From: Pelargonium nanum
Lineage: Eukaryota > Streptophyta > Magnoliopsida > Geraniales > Geraniaceae
Direction of reading: 5' to 3'
Assembly (NCBI GenBank): GCA_036897485.1
Contig: JAYMTF010000113.1
Span: forward strand, 1 to 52,693
Length of the DNA: 52,693 nt
In this document: positions 24,401 through 34,740 of the stretch, piece by piece
How the letters are laid out: each line of letters starts with the position of its first letter
How positions within the stretch are numbered: position 1 is the stretch's first letter
Position numbers and translations under genes: made by a program
Notes under the pieces: generated by a model
Told to the model about the DNA's origin: nothing
Databases searched by the model: none
The model's input: only the letters and a program-made list of their open reading frames with translations

Positions 24401-27020
24401 CAGAATTGAATACTGAAAGTATGTGGAGGGGTTCTCTTTGAATGCTATGCAGTGAATATTTTACCCATAGTTTTATGGGGTTCTGAATTTTGCGTTAATA
24501 TTCAAATTTACGTGAGCTAGAAATTTGGCAGTTTTCCGAGGACTTTGCAGTTCTCTACACTCAATGGATCAGGGTTTGGTATGCTCTTCAAATTGTAATG
24601 TAGAAACTATGATGGAGGCTGCCTTCTACTGCTATTACATTCTTCTACCTTCAGAAAATGGGCCAATGCTTCTCAGAGTGAGCATTTAGCTCTCTTCTGT
24701 TTGGTTGAAATATGGTTTTTAGTTAACCTGCAACTATTTTCTAGTGCTCATCATCTTAAAATAACACTCTAAATGAGTCCATGCTTTCCAGGGTAAATGT
24801 CAAATGACAGAGACCTTCTGATAATACCTAGAAAGAAAGAAATAATTTTTATGAAGATATTTTCTTATTAGTAGTTGAATACAGTTGGGTAGCATCAATA
24901 ACACATCCTGGTGTATGTCATTTTAATCTGTTGCTATAAAACTTGCAGCGTCTTGCAGGATTTGAGGAAGTTTTACCTGTCCCTGATTTCAATCAGTTAA
25001 TTGATTCTTCAACAAGTAATGTGATTGAGAGCTCCATTCGAGCTTCTTTATTGAAGGTTAGAGTTCATATATATTGCTTATTCATAGTTTGTTGTGGTAG
25101 CTTTTTTACTCAGGCAGTCTCTTTTTGTTACTTATGCTTTTGGTAAAGCTACATGTCATCCATGTCAACTGCAAGCTAAATATGAGACTCTTGGTAAGGC
25201 TGATTACATTATGCAGCGAACCTACAGCCCACCTTAACGAATTACTCCATAGGACTATGAATCGCTTAGCAACTCTTAGACAAGATTTTCGAAGTCTGGC
25301 ATAGTCAATGATCTGACGTTGTCTAAGAATAAATTGGTTGTTTCTCTATATTTGAAGATTGCTACTACTAAGAAAGACTATTGAGAGATTATTTCACTAT
25401 ATCAGATTCCTTCAAGAGTAATAATGCAATTTTTTCTGAATTGTACAAATATGTCAGTTATTCCATATTCCCTGTCATATTTCGCGGAAGACTAGTGATA
25501 TTGTAAAGAAGCTAAAGATCCACAATATATGTATCATTAGCTAATACTGGCTTATTAGGTGCCTCATCTGCAGACTCGTCTATCATTTTTTTCCCTCTGA
25601 ATGATTTTTTTCTGATTTTTTTTGGTGATATAAGAGTAGGCGGTTTCACATTTTTATATTTTTTTTCCATATTTCCTATAGATGGAAGCAGCAGACTATA
25701 ACCCGCTTCTGCATGAGAGAGGGTTCCATCAAAAGCTAAACTATCTTGTACAGGACAGCATACAATTTGGGTAACTATCATCTTCATTGATCACGAGCCT
25801 TTGCATTTACATAAAAGAATTATGCATGCAAGTGTACTTCATTGGCCTTCTCAAGAAATATAATGTTTTTTCCCTTTCTTTTTTCACGAATGGAATTTCG
25901 GGGAAACTTTTCTAGGCAAATTATACTATCAGCACGATTTTAGATATTGACAGGAAGTAAGGCTTTTAACAGGCTAATAATCTATTTATAGGTGGAACTT
26001 CCTGGATTCACCGTGTTGACAGTATTATGGGTATAACATTACATAAGGTTTCTGACCAAATGGGAAATAGGATTTGAAGTCCATTTGGAAAAAAATCTTG
26101 CAATATTCAGTATATTACTTTACATTAGGAGATTATTTTGTGATCATCTTTGTGAATAAATCCAGTTTGTGTTTATTTGAAATTTAAAAGAGACGTCTTA
26201 GAAAAGGTTGAATTGCTATTCTTCTCTGTTATGCATCTGTCATTTCCTTTTCTTCATACACTGGCATTGAAATTGAGCAGAGATTCATTGCAGCTCCAAG
26301 GGATCTTACCGGCTCTGATAATACATTTCAGTTTTTCATTGTGGATTCACTAGCTTGATATAATTGGGGACAGTCATGTCCTCATTTAGTTAAAATGAGC
26401 TAATTTCCCTGAACTTTCAGGGAGGTAGGATTAAGCTAATAGACTCGTGACTACAAGCATCAAATTCTGAAATTTTGCTTCCTGATATGTCTTGTTGTTG
26501 ACTTGAATGTCCCAGGTCAATACCTCCTAAATTGGAAGAAGCCTCTGAACTGGACTTAATCCAACCAGATTCATCCGCAGCAATTGTACCAAATTCAGCA
26601 ATGAACGATGTAGTTGTGGAGAAGGATACCCCACGCGTGGATCCGACAGCCGAAGAAGCGCAAAGTAGTACTTCTATCACAGAAGAATGGGAGCAGCTGG
26701 TTGTTAGTGGAATCCCGAAAATGAATTCTCCCAGTTGTGTTTCTAAGCCGAGGTTGGACCAGCCAGTTTTATCGCCAGTGAATAGTATTAGGCAGCCGGA
26801 TGAGAAAACTTCGAGGATATTAGAGAGGCTAGAGGTTCCGAGACAGTTGAAAACAAAGGCAGTTTCACCTGAAATCACAAGTAATTGCAAGACCGATACA
26901 TGTGTGCCATTGAAGAAGCCTCTGCTCCACTTCCAGTCCTCTCAGGCAGCTGACCAAGCCATTACTCAGAGCCAACTAATGAAACCCAGTTTTCAGAGGC
27001 TGAAACGAAAATTTAGATAA
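21430..27020 (+). CDS. Plant-conserved protein of unassigned function; M1AP-like architecture (tentative)
   Basis: Thirteen exons join in frame from ATG to TAA: 21430-21498, 21588-21707, 21799-21922, 22009-22142, 22250-22394, 23072-23250, 23654-23894, 24323-24418, 24532-24677, 24949-25056, 25682-25770 and 26516-27020, giving 651 residues (twelve coding segments; a leader exon is possible). It starts MVLLCFVLDMRSISPPLLDD, a beta-strand then helix like a von Willebrand A-type or TFIIH-p34-type fold. Later motifs include NLHGLVIRWLQDLKED, PLCPLTGHKLG, FYCYYILLPSENGPMLLRRL, ADYNPLLHERGF and a basic tail ending FQRLKRKFR. The C-terminal 170 residues are acidic and Ser/Pro-rich, probably disordered. 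The series of motifs parallels animal M1AP (meiosis 1-associated protein, about 530 residues) as I remember it, but this is not verified. By position it matches the uncharacterised Arabidopsis gene between IPK2a and RBOHA. Confidence 0.75.
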
Positions 27021-28075
27021 CCGAGACCGAGAGGCTTCCATGATGAGCATGGAGTTCTTCTCACAGAAATAGTTCAGGTAGTCATTCTTCTTCTGTCCCT
27101 TTTTAAATTTTTTTTACATGTTTTACCTTTATAAATCTACTGTTAGACATACTTTTTCAAGCCTGAGATTGAGTACTTGTCATGGAAGCTGAGTGATCAG
27201 ACATCAAAATGTATCTCTTATAGTCAGTTTATAGCTGAAAACTGTTTTAAAGAATGATCGAACTGAATTGATTAGATTCGATTCGATTCAATTTGTTGGT
27301 TTCAGTTACATTTTGTTCAATCCTATTCCTCAAGTGGGAGGAGATGTAGAATATGTTTTAGCTTTGAATTTATTTTAGGTAGTTCTTGGATTAGACTTTT
27401 TATTTAGGAATGAAAATCAAATATTGGAATGAGAATGAGATTGTTAACTTCTGGTTATGACTTTTTAGTTATGAAAATGAGTATGATTCTGAAAATGAGA
27501 TTTTTGATTTCCTTTCTTATTCCAAATTCTTTTATACAAGAGGTGCCTTGATTGTTTGAAATTGATTTTGTTAGTGTGGAGACTGAAATGTGGTGTCTTA
27601 TATATATTTGAGCTTAAGGTGTCTTATATTTTTAAGACATTAGGCCCAAAAAAGAAGAAGATAAAAAGGGGCTGGAGAAATAGGGTATAATGGTCAAAAT
27701 ATAGTATTGGAATAATAATAATAATTTAAATTGATTATTCACTGTGCATATCACTTATATGACCGGATGTGAATTTAAAAGTACCATGTCATTTGATTTT
27801 TTGTTAATATAGGTAATTTGGTTGTCGAGAGTCATTTTGTTCACCAATCTATAAAATGAGTTGATGATATTTTAGCTAAGTCCTAAGATTTTTCGTTAAA
27901 TTTATTGGATTGTAGTGGGTTCTCACTTCTCGGCCTCTCCGAATTTACTACCTTTTGTTACGGTTCGGAAAAAATATTAGATGATGGTTTTGTGACTTTT
28001 ATCAAAAAAGAAAAGAAAAAGAAGTACCATGTTATTTTTTATCTTTTTTTTTTACCAAAATTTTTTAAAACTTTA
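27021..28075. other. AT-rich spacer
   Basis: 3' UTR of the preceding gene and AT-rich spacer. No gene is seen; the ORF at 27905-28168 has no domain and runs into the antisense LINE remnant. Confidence 0.55.
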
Positions 28076-28250
28076 TCAATTCGAAACTTCAACAACTACA
28101 AGATCATCCAAAGGGATTGGACTAACACTACCTTGCCAACAACTAACCCTATCTATCATATAAGCTGACCGAGCTAACCTGTGAGCTACTCGGTTAGACT
28201 TTCTGCTAACATAACCAAACTCAATAGACTCAAACTGAGATGACATTAAT
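28076..28250 (-). pseudogene. C-terminal RNase H remnant of a LINE-type retroelement
   Basis: On the minus strand, about 55 codons read in frame to a stop at 28076, with FESIEFGYVSRKSNRVAHRL and then LARSAYMID, the end of the RNase H domain (xFxxRxxNxxAHxLA) found at the tail of plant non-LTR retroelements. The upstream RNase H and reverse transcriptase are absent, so it is a short decayed remnant. The 28230-28418 sequence beyond it is unrelated AT-rich DNA. Confidence 0.7.
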
Positions 28251-28784
28251 TATGAAATCAATTATTGCTTTATAAAAGTTAACAAGTTGAACAAAATGCT
28301 TCTTCTTCTTTTTTCCTACTTCATATGTATTCACAAAAAATTTAAAAAAGCAGTACCACCTTGAATTATTCTTAAGAAAATAGGTTTGATCTAGCTTCTT
28401 GTGTGTGCGCATCTCCATCGCTCACGGATTGAAATCCAGTCCCTCCACATTCTTCCGCGTCGCCAGATACTGCGCATTGATCTTCATCAGCTACACGAAG
28501 CTGAAACACCAAACACCACATCAGAGCTCGGTGTCTTGAAGCTCTTGCGCAACACCTGAAACAACTAGCTTTGGATTTTGGAGTTCTCTTCCAAGACCAC
28601 CACCAGATCTGAGTTTCATAGATCAAAGATTTGCAAGTCATTTCAAGCCCCATTTTGATCCCAGATATTTTCTTTTCTGTTTGATCTTTTCATTTTTAAT
28701 TCTAGCTACTGAATGTTAGATGAATAGTTGGAAGAACAATTTGTCATATTCTGCATCTAACTCCGGCGGCTTCTGAGACGACGG
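28251..28784. other. Upstream region of the NB-ARC-RBOH fusion gene
   Basis: Promoter and leader of the fusion gene. The stretch 28380-28660 is GC-richer than its surroundings and gives a minus-strand 93-residue ORF (28372-28653) without a domain. No clear TATA box close to the start codon was identified. Confidence 0.4.
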
Positions 28785-31700
28785 ATGGCGGCGGATGTTG
28801 CGGAGTTTCTCCGGAGAAAGTTCTTGACAGATTTTGAAGAGGCCAAAGAGACCGATTTATCGCCAGAAAATCCTCTCCTTCCCCATTTGGAAAACACCAA
28901 ACAAGTCGTTGAAGAAGTTAATGTACTCTATGCATCCTCATCATCCGCTACACTTGTTCGGCTGCAGCCCCCGCTTTACCTTGTCAACAATGTATTGGCG
29001 GAATGTAGAATTTTCGAGTTCCTGTGGAACGAGCCCAACAAGAGCTTGGTACGTTTCAACTTCTTTACTAAATTGTATTTCAATTACAGGATGAGGAGCC
29101 AATTGAGCTCAGCCCAAAGAACATTGGAATCAATTCTCACCCAAGAGAATCAGAATCCAACCATTCAAATGCCTTTCACTTCGGCTCAAAGGTACTCTTC
29201 GACTTCAGCTTCAGTTGTCAATGACTCTGAAATTTATGGATTTGATGGACCTACACAGTGCATTGAGAATTTACTCTTGGGAGACAAAAATAGTGATGGG
29301 TTTATTGCAGCTGGGATTATTGGTATGGGTGGTACTGGAAAAAACACTCTTGTTGGGAAAGTTCTGAGCAGTCCCAGAATTTGCAATGAGTTCAATCCGA
29401 GGATTCAGGTCAGCTTATCCGCTATCTTGAGTGGTGAAGGAGATACCCGGAGAATTATTGCGCTGCAATTGTTGCGAGAGTTGAACTATAATGACTTGGA
29501 TGAGAGTTTGGGCAGCCTTGAACTTCTGGAAGTTCTTAAGAAGCAGTTATTAGGTAAAAAGTACTTGATTGTGCTGAATGATGTATGGGATAAAAATGAA
29601 TGGTATGAGAATTTAGATTCTGGACAGCCTGAAGGAGAAATATTTGAAGATCTTCTTTCGCACGGATTGCCCAAGGGTAGTGGAGGTGCTGTCATTGTCA
29701 CGAGTAGGCTAGAGCATGTGGCCAGGAGTATGGTGGGATCAAAGAATTTGTTTCGCCTTAAGCCTTGCTTGCATTGGAGTGATTCTTCCAAGATACTAAC
29801 TAAACACATCAATGAGGATCGGATGGGTAAAGATAAATACAACATGTTCTTGAAGATAAAGTGTGAAGTTGAGGACCAGTGTCACGACCTCCCCCTCGCT
29901 GCTGAAATCATAGCAAGATTCATTTCAAGTGGTGGCAAGGCTAGCCATGTTGGTGAAGCTTGGGCTGCTGTTGAGAAGCGGTTTGATCAGCTCACATCTA
30001 ATACCCGCGCCATGCTTCCTCGCTCTCTTTTTTCTGCCTGTGTAGGTAATAATATGGCTCACTATCATCTTGTTTACTACTTTAGAAGTTTGTCTTGATT
30101 TATTATCAATTTGTTGATTCATGTTGTGGCTGCAGACATGGGGCAATCAAGTGAGTTTGCCGAGGAGCTGTTTGATATGCTTGCTCAGAGGAGGCAGGAT
30201 ATCAATAGGGATTGGATCAGTAAGGACCAGCTGGAAGAATTCTGGGAGAAGATTTCTGAACTGAACTCCAAAAACAGCCTTCATATCTTTTTTGACCTGT
30301 AATAGTTAATTTTTCATTCCTTCAAGTCTCTTATCCTTCAAATATATTGAGCATTGGAATCTAATCCAGCGCTGATGTGAAATGCAGAATAGATGAAGAT
30401 GGAGATGGCCAAGTCAATGTTGCAGAAGTCGCAAAGGTATGATGATAAAGCGATTCCATATCTGAATGGTGTTAAACATTATATATTTTTGGGATAATTG
30501 TAGATAACTACATCTAAGATATCATGTTATTCACATGGCTTCAAGGGGATTAGACTGTTTCACCTAACTACAAAATGTTTATATAAGTTCACCGTCACAA
30601 ATGGTGTTAAATTTTTGAGATTTTATTTTCTTAGAAGTTTTCACAAATTGCTCAAAAAAATTCAAAAAAATCTCGATAAGTAGAAAATGCATTATAATTT
30701 TTGTGGGGATATTGTTGAGATATTCTGGTTTGTTCTTATTGACGTTTTTGTATTATATTTGAAAAACTAATTTTTCTTGTAGTATTTTTAAAAATTTCAA
30801 AAATTTCTCGATACGTCTAGAAGGGATAATGAAATTTTGAGTGAGTTTTGAAGAAATTTTGGAATAGTTTTGAATTTTTTAAAAATATATATAAATTTTG
30901 TCGTGATTTTTGGAAATTATAAAAATAATCTAAAATATATAATAAAAATACCAAAACATCCCCAAAAAAATTCAAGAATGCATTTTGTATCTATCGAGAA
31001 TTTTTTTTGTTATTTTTTGTTATTTTTTAAAAATCCCGTCGAAAAACTCACATTTAAAAAAATAATGCAGAATAATTAAAAAAAACAAATAAAAATATCT
31101 CAAATGTCGAGTAATTTTTGAACTTTTTTGAGCAATTTTGGAAATAAAAAAAAAAAAAAACTTAACACTGTTAGTAACGATGCAACTTATAGAAACATTT
31201 TGTAGCTACTTGAAACGATCTAATCCCCTTGTATCTATGTGCAAAAATACAAAAATTTCCATGTAGCTATATGTAAATATCCCTATATTTTTAATAAGTT
31301 AATTGGGTTATAGATTTAGGTAAAGTTGAGAGTTATCTTGAGTTTGTCCGGAAAACAAACCAGACCAATCTGATAGTTTCTTGCCACAGATTATCAGCCT
31401 TTGTGCATCTGCCAACAGACTTACAAATATAAAGATGCAAGCAGAAGAATATGCAGCATTGATCATGGAGGAGTTAGATCCATATAATGTTGGATACATC
31501 ACGGTATATAAATATATTTTTATTTTAAAATTCTGTGTTCTTTCAAGTATATTGATGTTTTCACTTTCCTTTCTCAAAATTTTGATGGCAATTATATCAA
31601 TGACCTAGAATCATTTGAACAGATAGACAATCTGGAAAGGCTCCAGCCGCAAGAACCAAGCGAACTTCCCATGGGAGATAGCAGGTACTTGTATCGAATG

Positions 31701-34700
31701 CTGAGACAAAAGCTTAGGCGTACAGATGACACTAACCCAAGCAAACTTCCCATGGAAGATAGCAGCTACTTGAGTCGAATGCTGAGCGAAAAGCTTAGGC
31801 CTTCATATGACACAAACCCATTAAAAAAATTGTACCCAGCTATGTGGTACTTGTCAGATAATTGGCAAAGGGTTTGGGTAATAGCACTCTGGATTGGTCT
31901 AATGTCTGGTCTGTTCAGTTACAAATATGTTCAGTATCGACACAGAGTTGCTGCATATCAAGTGATGGGTGATTGTGTGTGCATGGCCAAGGGTGCAGCA
32001 GAGACACTAAAACTCAATATGGCTCTGGTTCTGCTTCCAATATGCAGAAACACCATAACATGGCTTAGGAATAAGACTAAATTAGGTGGTGTCGTTCCCT
32101 TTGACGATACCATCAATTTCCACATGGTAATGACTTCGACTGGAGTAGTAGTACCTACGTTTCTAAGTTATAGCAAGTGGTAATGATGTCAAATTTACAG
32201 GTGATCGCTATTGGGATTGCAATTGGAGTTGGAATACACGGGGTTGTTTATCTAGCATGTATTTTTCCTCGTCTCCTTCATGCGTCTAGTGACAAGTATG
32301 AGCTGATGGAGCCTTTCTTTGGCAAGGGTCAGCCTAGGAGCTACTGGCATTTTGTGAAGTCAGTGGAAGGAGTGACTGGGATTATAATGGTAGTGTTGAT
32401 GGCAATCGCATTCACTCTTGCTGCTCCGTGCTTTAGAAGAGGCAGGATCAACCTACCAAAGCCACTTGGGAAGCTCATTGGCTTCAATTCCTTCTGGTAC
32501 TCTCACCACTTCTTTGTCTTTGTTTATGCTCTGCTCATTGCCCATGGAAATTACTTGCACCTTACTCAAGAATGGTACAACAAAACGGTAATAATAATTA
32601 GTGCCTAATCATCTTTGCCCCTTCTTGATCTTGAATTGATTTGATTCACATGGATTTTTTTATTTTTGAGACAATTCTCTCTTTGTACTGGTAGACGTGG
32701 ATGTATTTGGCAGTTCCGCTCGTCCTTTATGGCTATGAGAGGTTGATTAGGGCACTTAGATCTTGTATCAAGACTGTGAAAATAATAAAGGTACTTTTTA
32801 TTAATAAGAAATTAATCTATGTTTAATAAAATATGACTTAGAAGCATATATTACATGGAACTGATTGATAAATTTTGTTTGTTTGTATATATTCAACCAG
32901 GTTGCTTTTTATCCTGGAAATGTACTGGCACTTCACACGTCCAAGCCACAAGGTTTCAGATATAAAAGTGGACAATACATGTTAATCAAATGTGCTGCTA
33001 TCTCTTCTTTTGAGTGGTAAGTATACATAATTATCAAATCTGCACTTCACATGTGTCTCAAATTGTACTAAGCTTTGGATTTTACTTATAGTATCTATTC
33101 GCTTATAAACATTAATTTTGTGATTCACATCAATGTCAGGCATCCATTTTATATGACCTCGAGTCCAGGAGATGACTACCTTAGTGTTCATATCCGAACT
33201 ATTGGTGATTGGACTAAAAAACTCGAAAGTGTTTTCTCACAGGTATATATTTAAAAATTAATTTACATTTTTACATCAAGTTTTGTGTTGCAATTGCATT
33301 GGTTTCTTGATTTCAGGCGTGTCGTCCTCCACAAAATGGGAACGGTGGAGAAAACAACCCAGGGTAAGTCACTTTTACTTACCAAAAATGCATGCCCATA
33401 TTAGTATTAGATGTGACCTTGAGACGTGGTTTAAAGATATAAGTTTAACTAACTGCATGCAATATTCTATGCTCAACAGATCATTATAATTGTTACATAT
33501 GACGAAAAGGTGATATTTAGAAAGTTCAGTTTCCTTGCAAAGATGTTGTTAGCATCCCTTAAACAAGTTATTTCCTAATCATGTATATATTTATTTGTTT
33601 CTCATTCCTTAAAAGTTAGAATGCCTCGTTGACATTTTCATTTCAATATTCAGTTACACTGCACTTACAAACTTACATGGTATCAGTAATAATGTCATAT
33701 CACTCATTTATAGTCTTTCAATATAGTTTTTGACTTAAATTACTGATAATGATGAATAGAATTCCAAAAATTCTGATTGACGGTCCATATGGAGCACCGA
33801 CACAAGATTACAAGAATTATGAGGTAGTGTTGTTGGTGGGGCTTGGAATTGGAGTAGCTCCTATTATAAGCATAGTGAAGGACATAGTAAACAACGCGAT
33901 GGCCATGGAAAAGGAAGAAAATGCCCTTGAAATTGAAAGTGGTGTTGCTACGCCAAATATGAAGATAAAAACAGTGGATTTCAAGACGAGGAGGGCCTAT
34001 ATGTACTGGGTGGCGAGGGAGCAAGGCTCGTTCAACTGGTTCAAGAATGTGATGAATGAGGTGGCTGAGTTGGACCACATGGGTGTCGTAGAAATGCACA
34101 ATTATTGTACCAGCGTTTACGAAGAAGGTGATGCTCGCTCCTCTCTCATTGCCATGCTTCAGTCCATCAATCATGCTAAGACTGGTGTTGATGTTGTGTC
34201 CGGTACTCGAGTGAAGTCACATTTTGCTAGGCCTAATTGGCATAAGGTGTATAAGAAAATTGCTGTCCGTCACATTAATTCAAGAGTCGGTGAGTGCTTT
34301 AATCTCTTCTTCTTTCGTAATTTTAAATTTCTGTCACATCTAAGTAGATAATTAGTACTAGAGCCTAGAGGAGAACTACTTTCTATACATGTTATTTACT
34401 TAATGCTAGCTAATGGTCTTAAACACATCTAAAAAAGAAAAGAGTAATTAGACAATTACTTCATTCTGCGTTTGACACTTGTATCAAATGAAACTATAAC
34501 TTGAAGAAAAAGGTGTACATAAAAAGATAATAAAAGTTATGTTTGATCCTTTTGTTTATATAAGCTTAAAAATTATTGGTGGTGTTGTAGCTTAATGATG
34601 ATATATGTGTTTGACAAATTGCAGGAGTGTTTTATTGTGGGGCACCATCACTTACAAAGGAATTGAAACATCTTGCATCAGATTTCTCTCACAAGACCAG

Positions 34701-34740
34701 CACCAAATTTGATTTTCATAAAGAACACTTCATGATCTAG
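28785..34740 (+). CDS. CC-NB-ARC fused to NADPH oxidase (RBOH)
   Basis: Twelve exons, 28785-30045, 30136-30298, 30388-30436, 31390-31503, 31623-32126, 32201-32587, 32695-32790, 32901-33016, 33140-33242, 33317-33363, 33760-34289, 34625-34740, join to exactly 1162 codons (1161 residues). Residues 1-125: Rx-like coiled-coil remnant ([14 protein letters not shown] in place of the usual EDVID region). Residues about 145-381: NB-ARC with P-loop [10 protein letters not shown] (180-189), kinase-2 [10 protein letters not shown] (260-269), RNBS-B VIVTSR (303-308) and GLPL-type [14 protein letters not shown] (366-379). From W393 ([13 protein letters not shown]) it is RBOH: EF-hand [12 protein letters not shown] (477-488), six-helix ferric reductase domain with heme His 696, 710, 799, 812, FAD motif HPFYMT (898), NADPH motif GLGIGVAP (974), C-terminus [13 protein letters not shown]. 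No LRR or ARC2/MHD. RBOHs make apoplastic superoxide at the plasma membrane from cytosolic NADPH. Whether the fusion is transcribed as one message is inference. Confidence 0.85.
30491..31283. mobile_element. Mutator-type non-autonomous transposon (MITE) in intron 3
   Basis: Length 793 bases. Ends are inverted repeats GGGATAATTGTAGATAACTA... at the left and the matching ...CATATAGC-type complement ending TATCCC at the right. Similarity continues through a GGGGATTAGA...TTTCA...CTACAAAATGTTT block for about 120 bases each side and more loosely to about 190. A perfect 9-bp direct repeat TATATTTTT flanks it (30482-30490 and 31284-31292), the target-duplication length of Mutator-like elements. There is no transposase; the interior is A/T-rich fold-back sequence. 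It lies between fusion exons 3 (ends 30436) and 4 (starts 31390), so most of this 953-base intron is insertion. Confidence 0.88.
31659..31820 (+). repeat. 81-bp in-frame tandem duplication in fusion-gene exon 5
   Basis: Copies at 31659-31739 and 31740-31820, each 27 codons, encode [20 protein letters not shown]... and [20 protein letters not shown].... The sister RBOH gene has a single copy ([17 protein letters not shown]). The duplication explains the exact 81-base difference between the two exon 5 lengths (504 versus 423). It lies in the linker between the second EF-hand and the first membrane helix. Confidence 0.93.

Noticed and set aside
26417-26890. 157-residue minus-strand ORF
   Set aside because: Antisense to the last exon of the M1AP-like gene, which fits a complete spliced model on the plus strand.
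21430-27020. Identification as the recombination regulator FLIP/MEICA1 (DUF4487)
   Set aside because: I considered it because of the meiotic theme, but FLIP is much longer (over 900 residues) and I saw no DUF4487-like features; the M1AP-like layout fits better.
28785-30098. Reading the NB-ARC as a separate NLR gene or pseudogene next to an N-terminally truncated RBOH
   Set aside because: The RBOH segment [13 protein letters not shown]...PRSLF lies in the same exon and frame with no stop, and the exon ends at the conserved RBOH splice site. The separate-gene model would require a cryptic start for the oxidase. It remains open until transcripts are seen.
33740-34174. 144-residue minus-strand ORF
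   Set aside because: Antisense shadow of exon 11 of the fusion gene.
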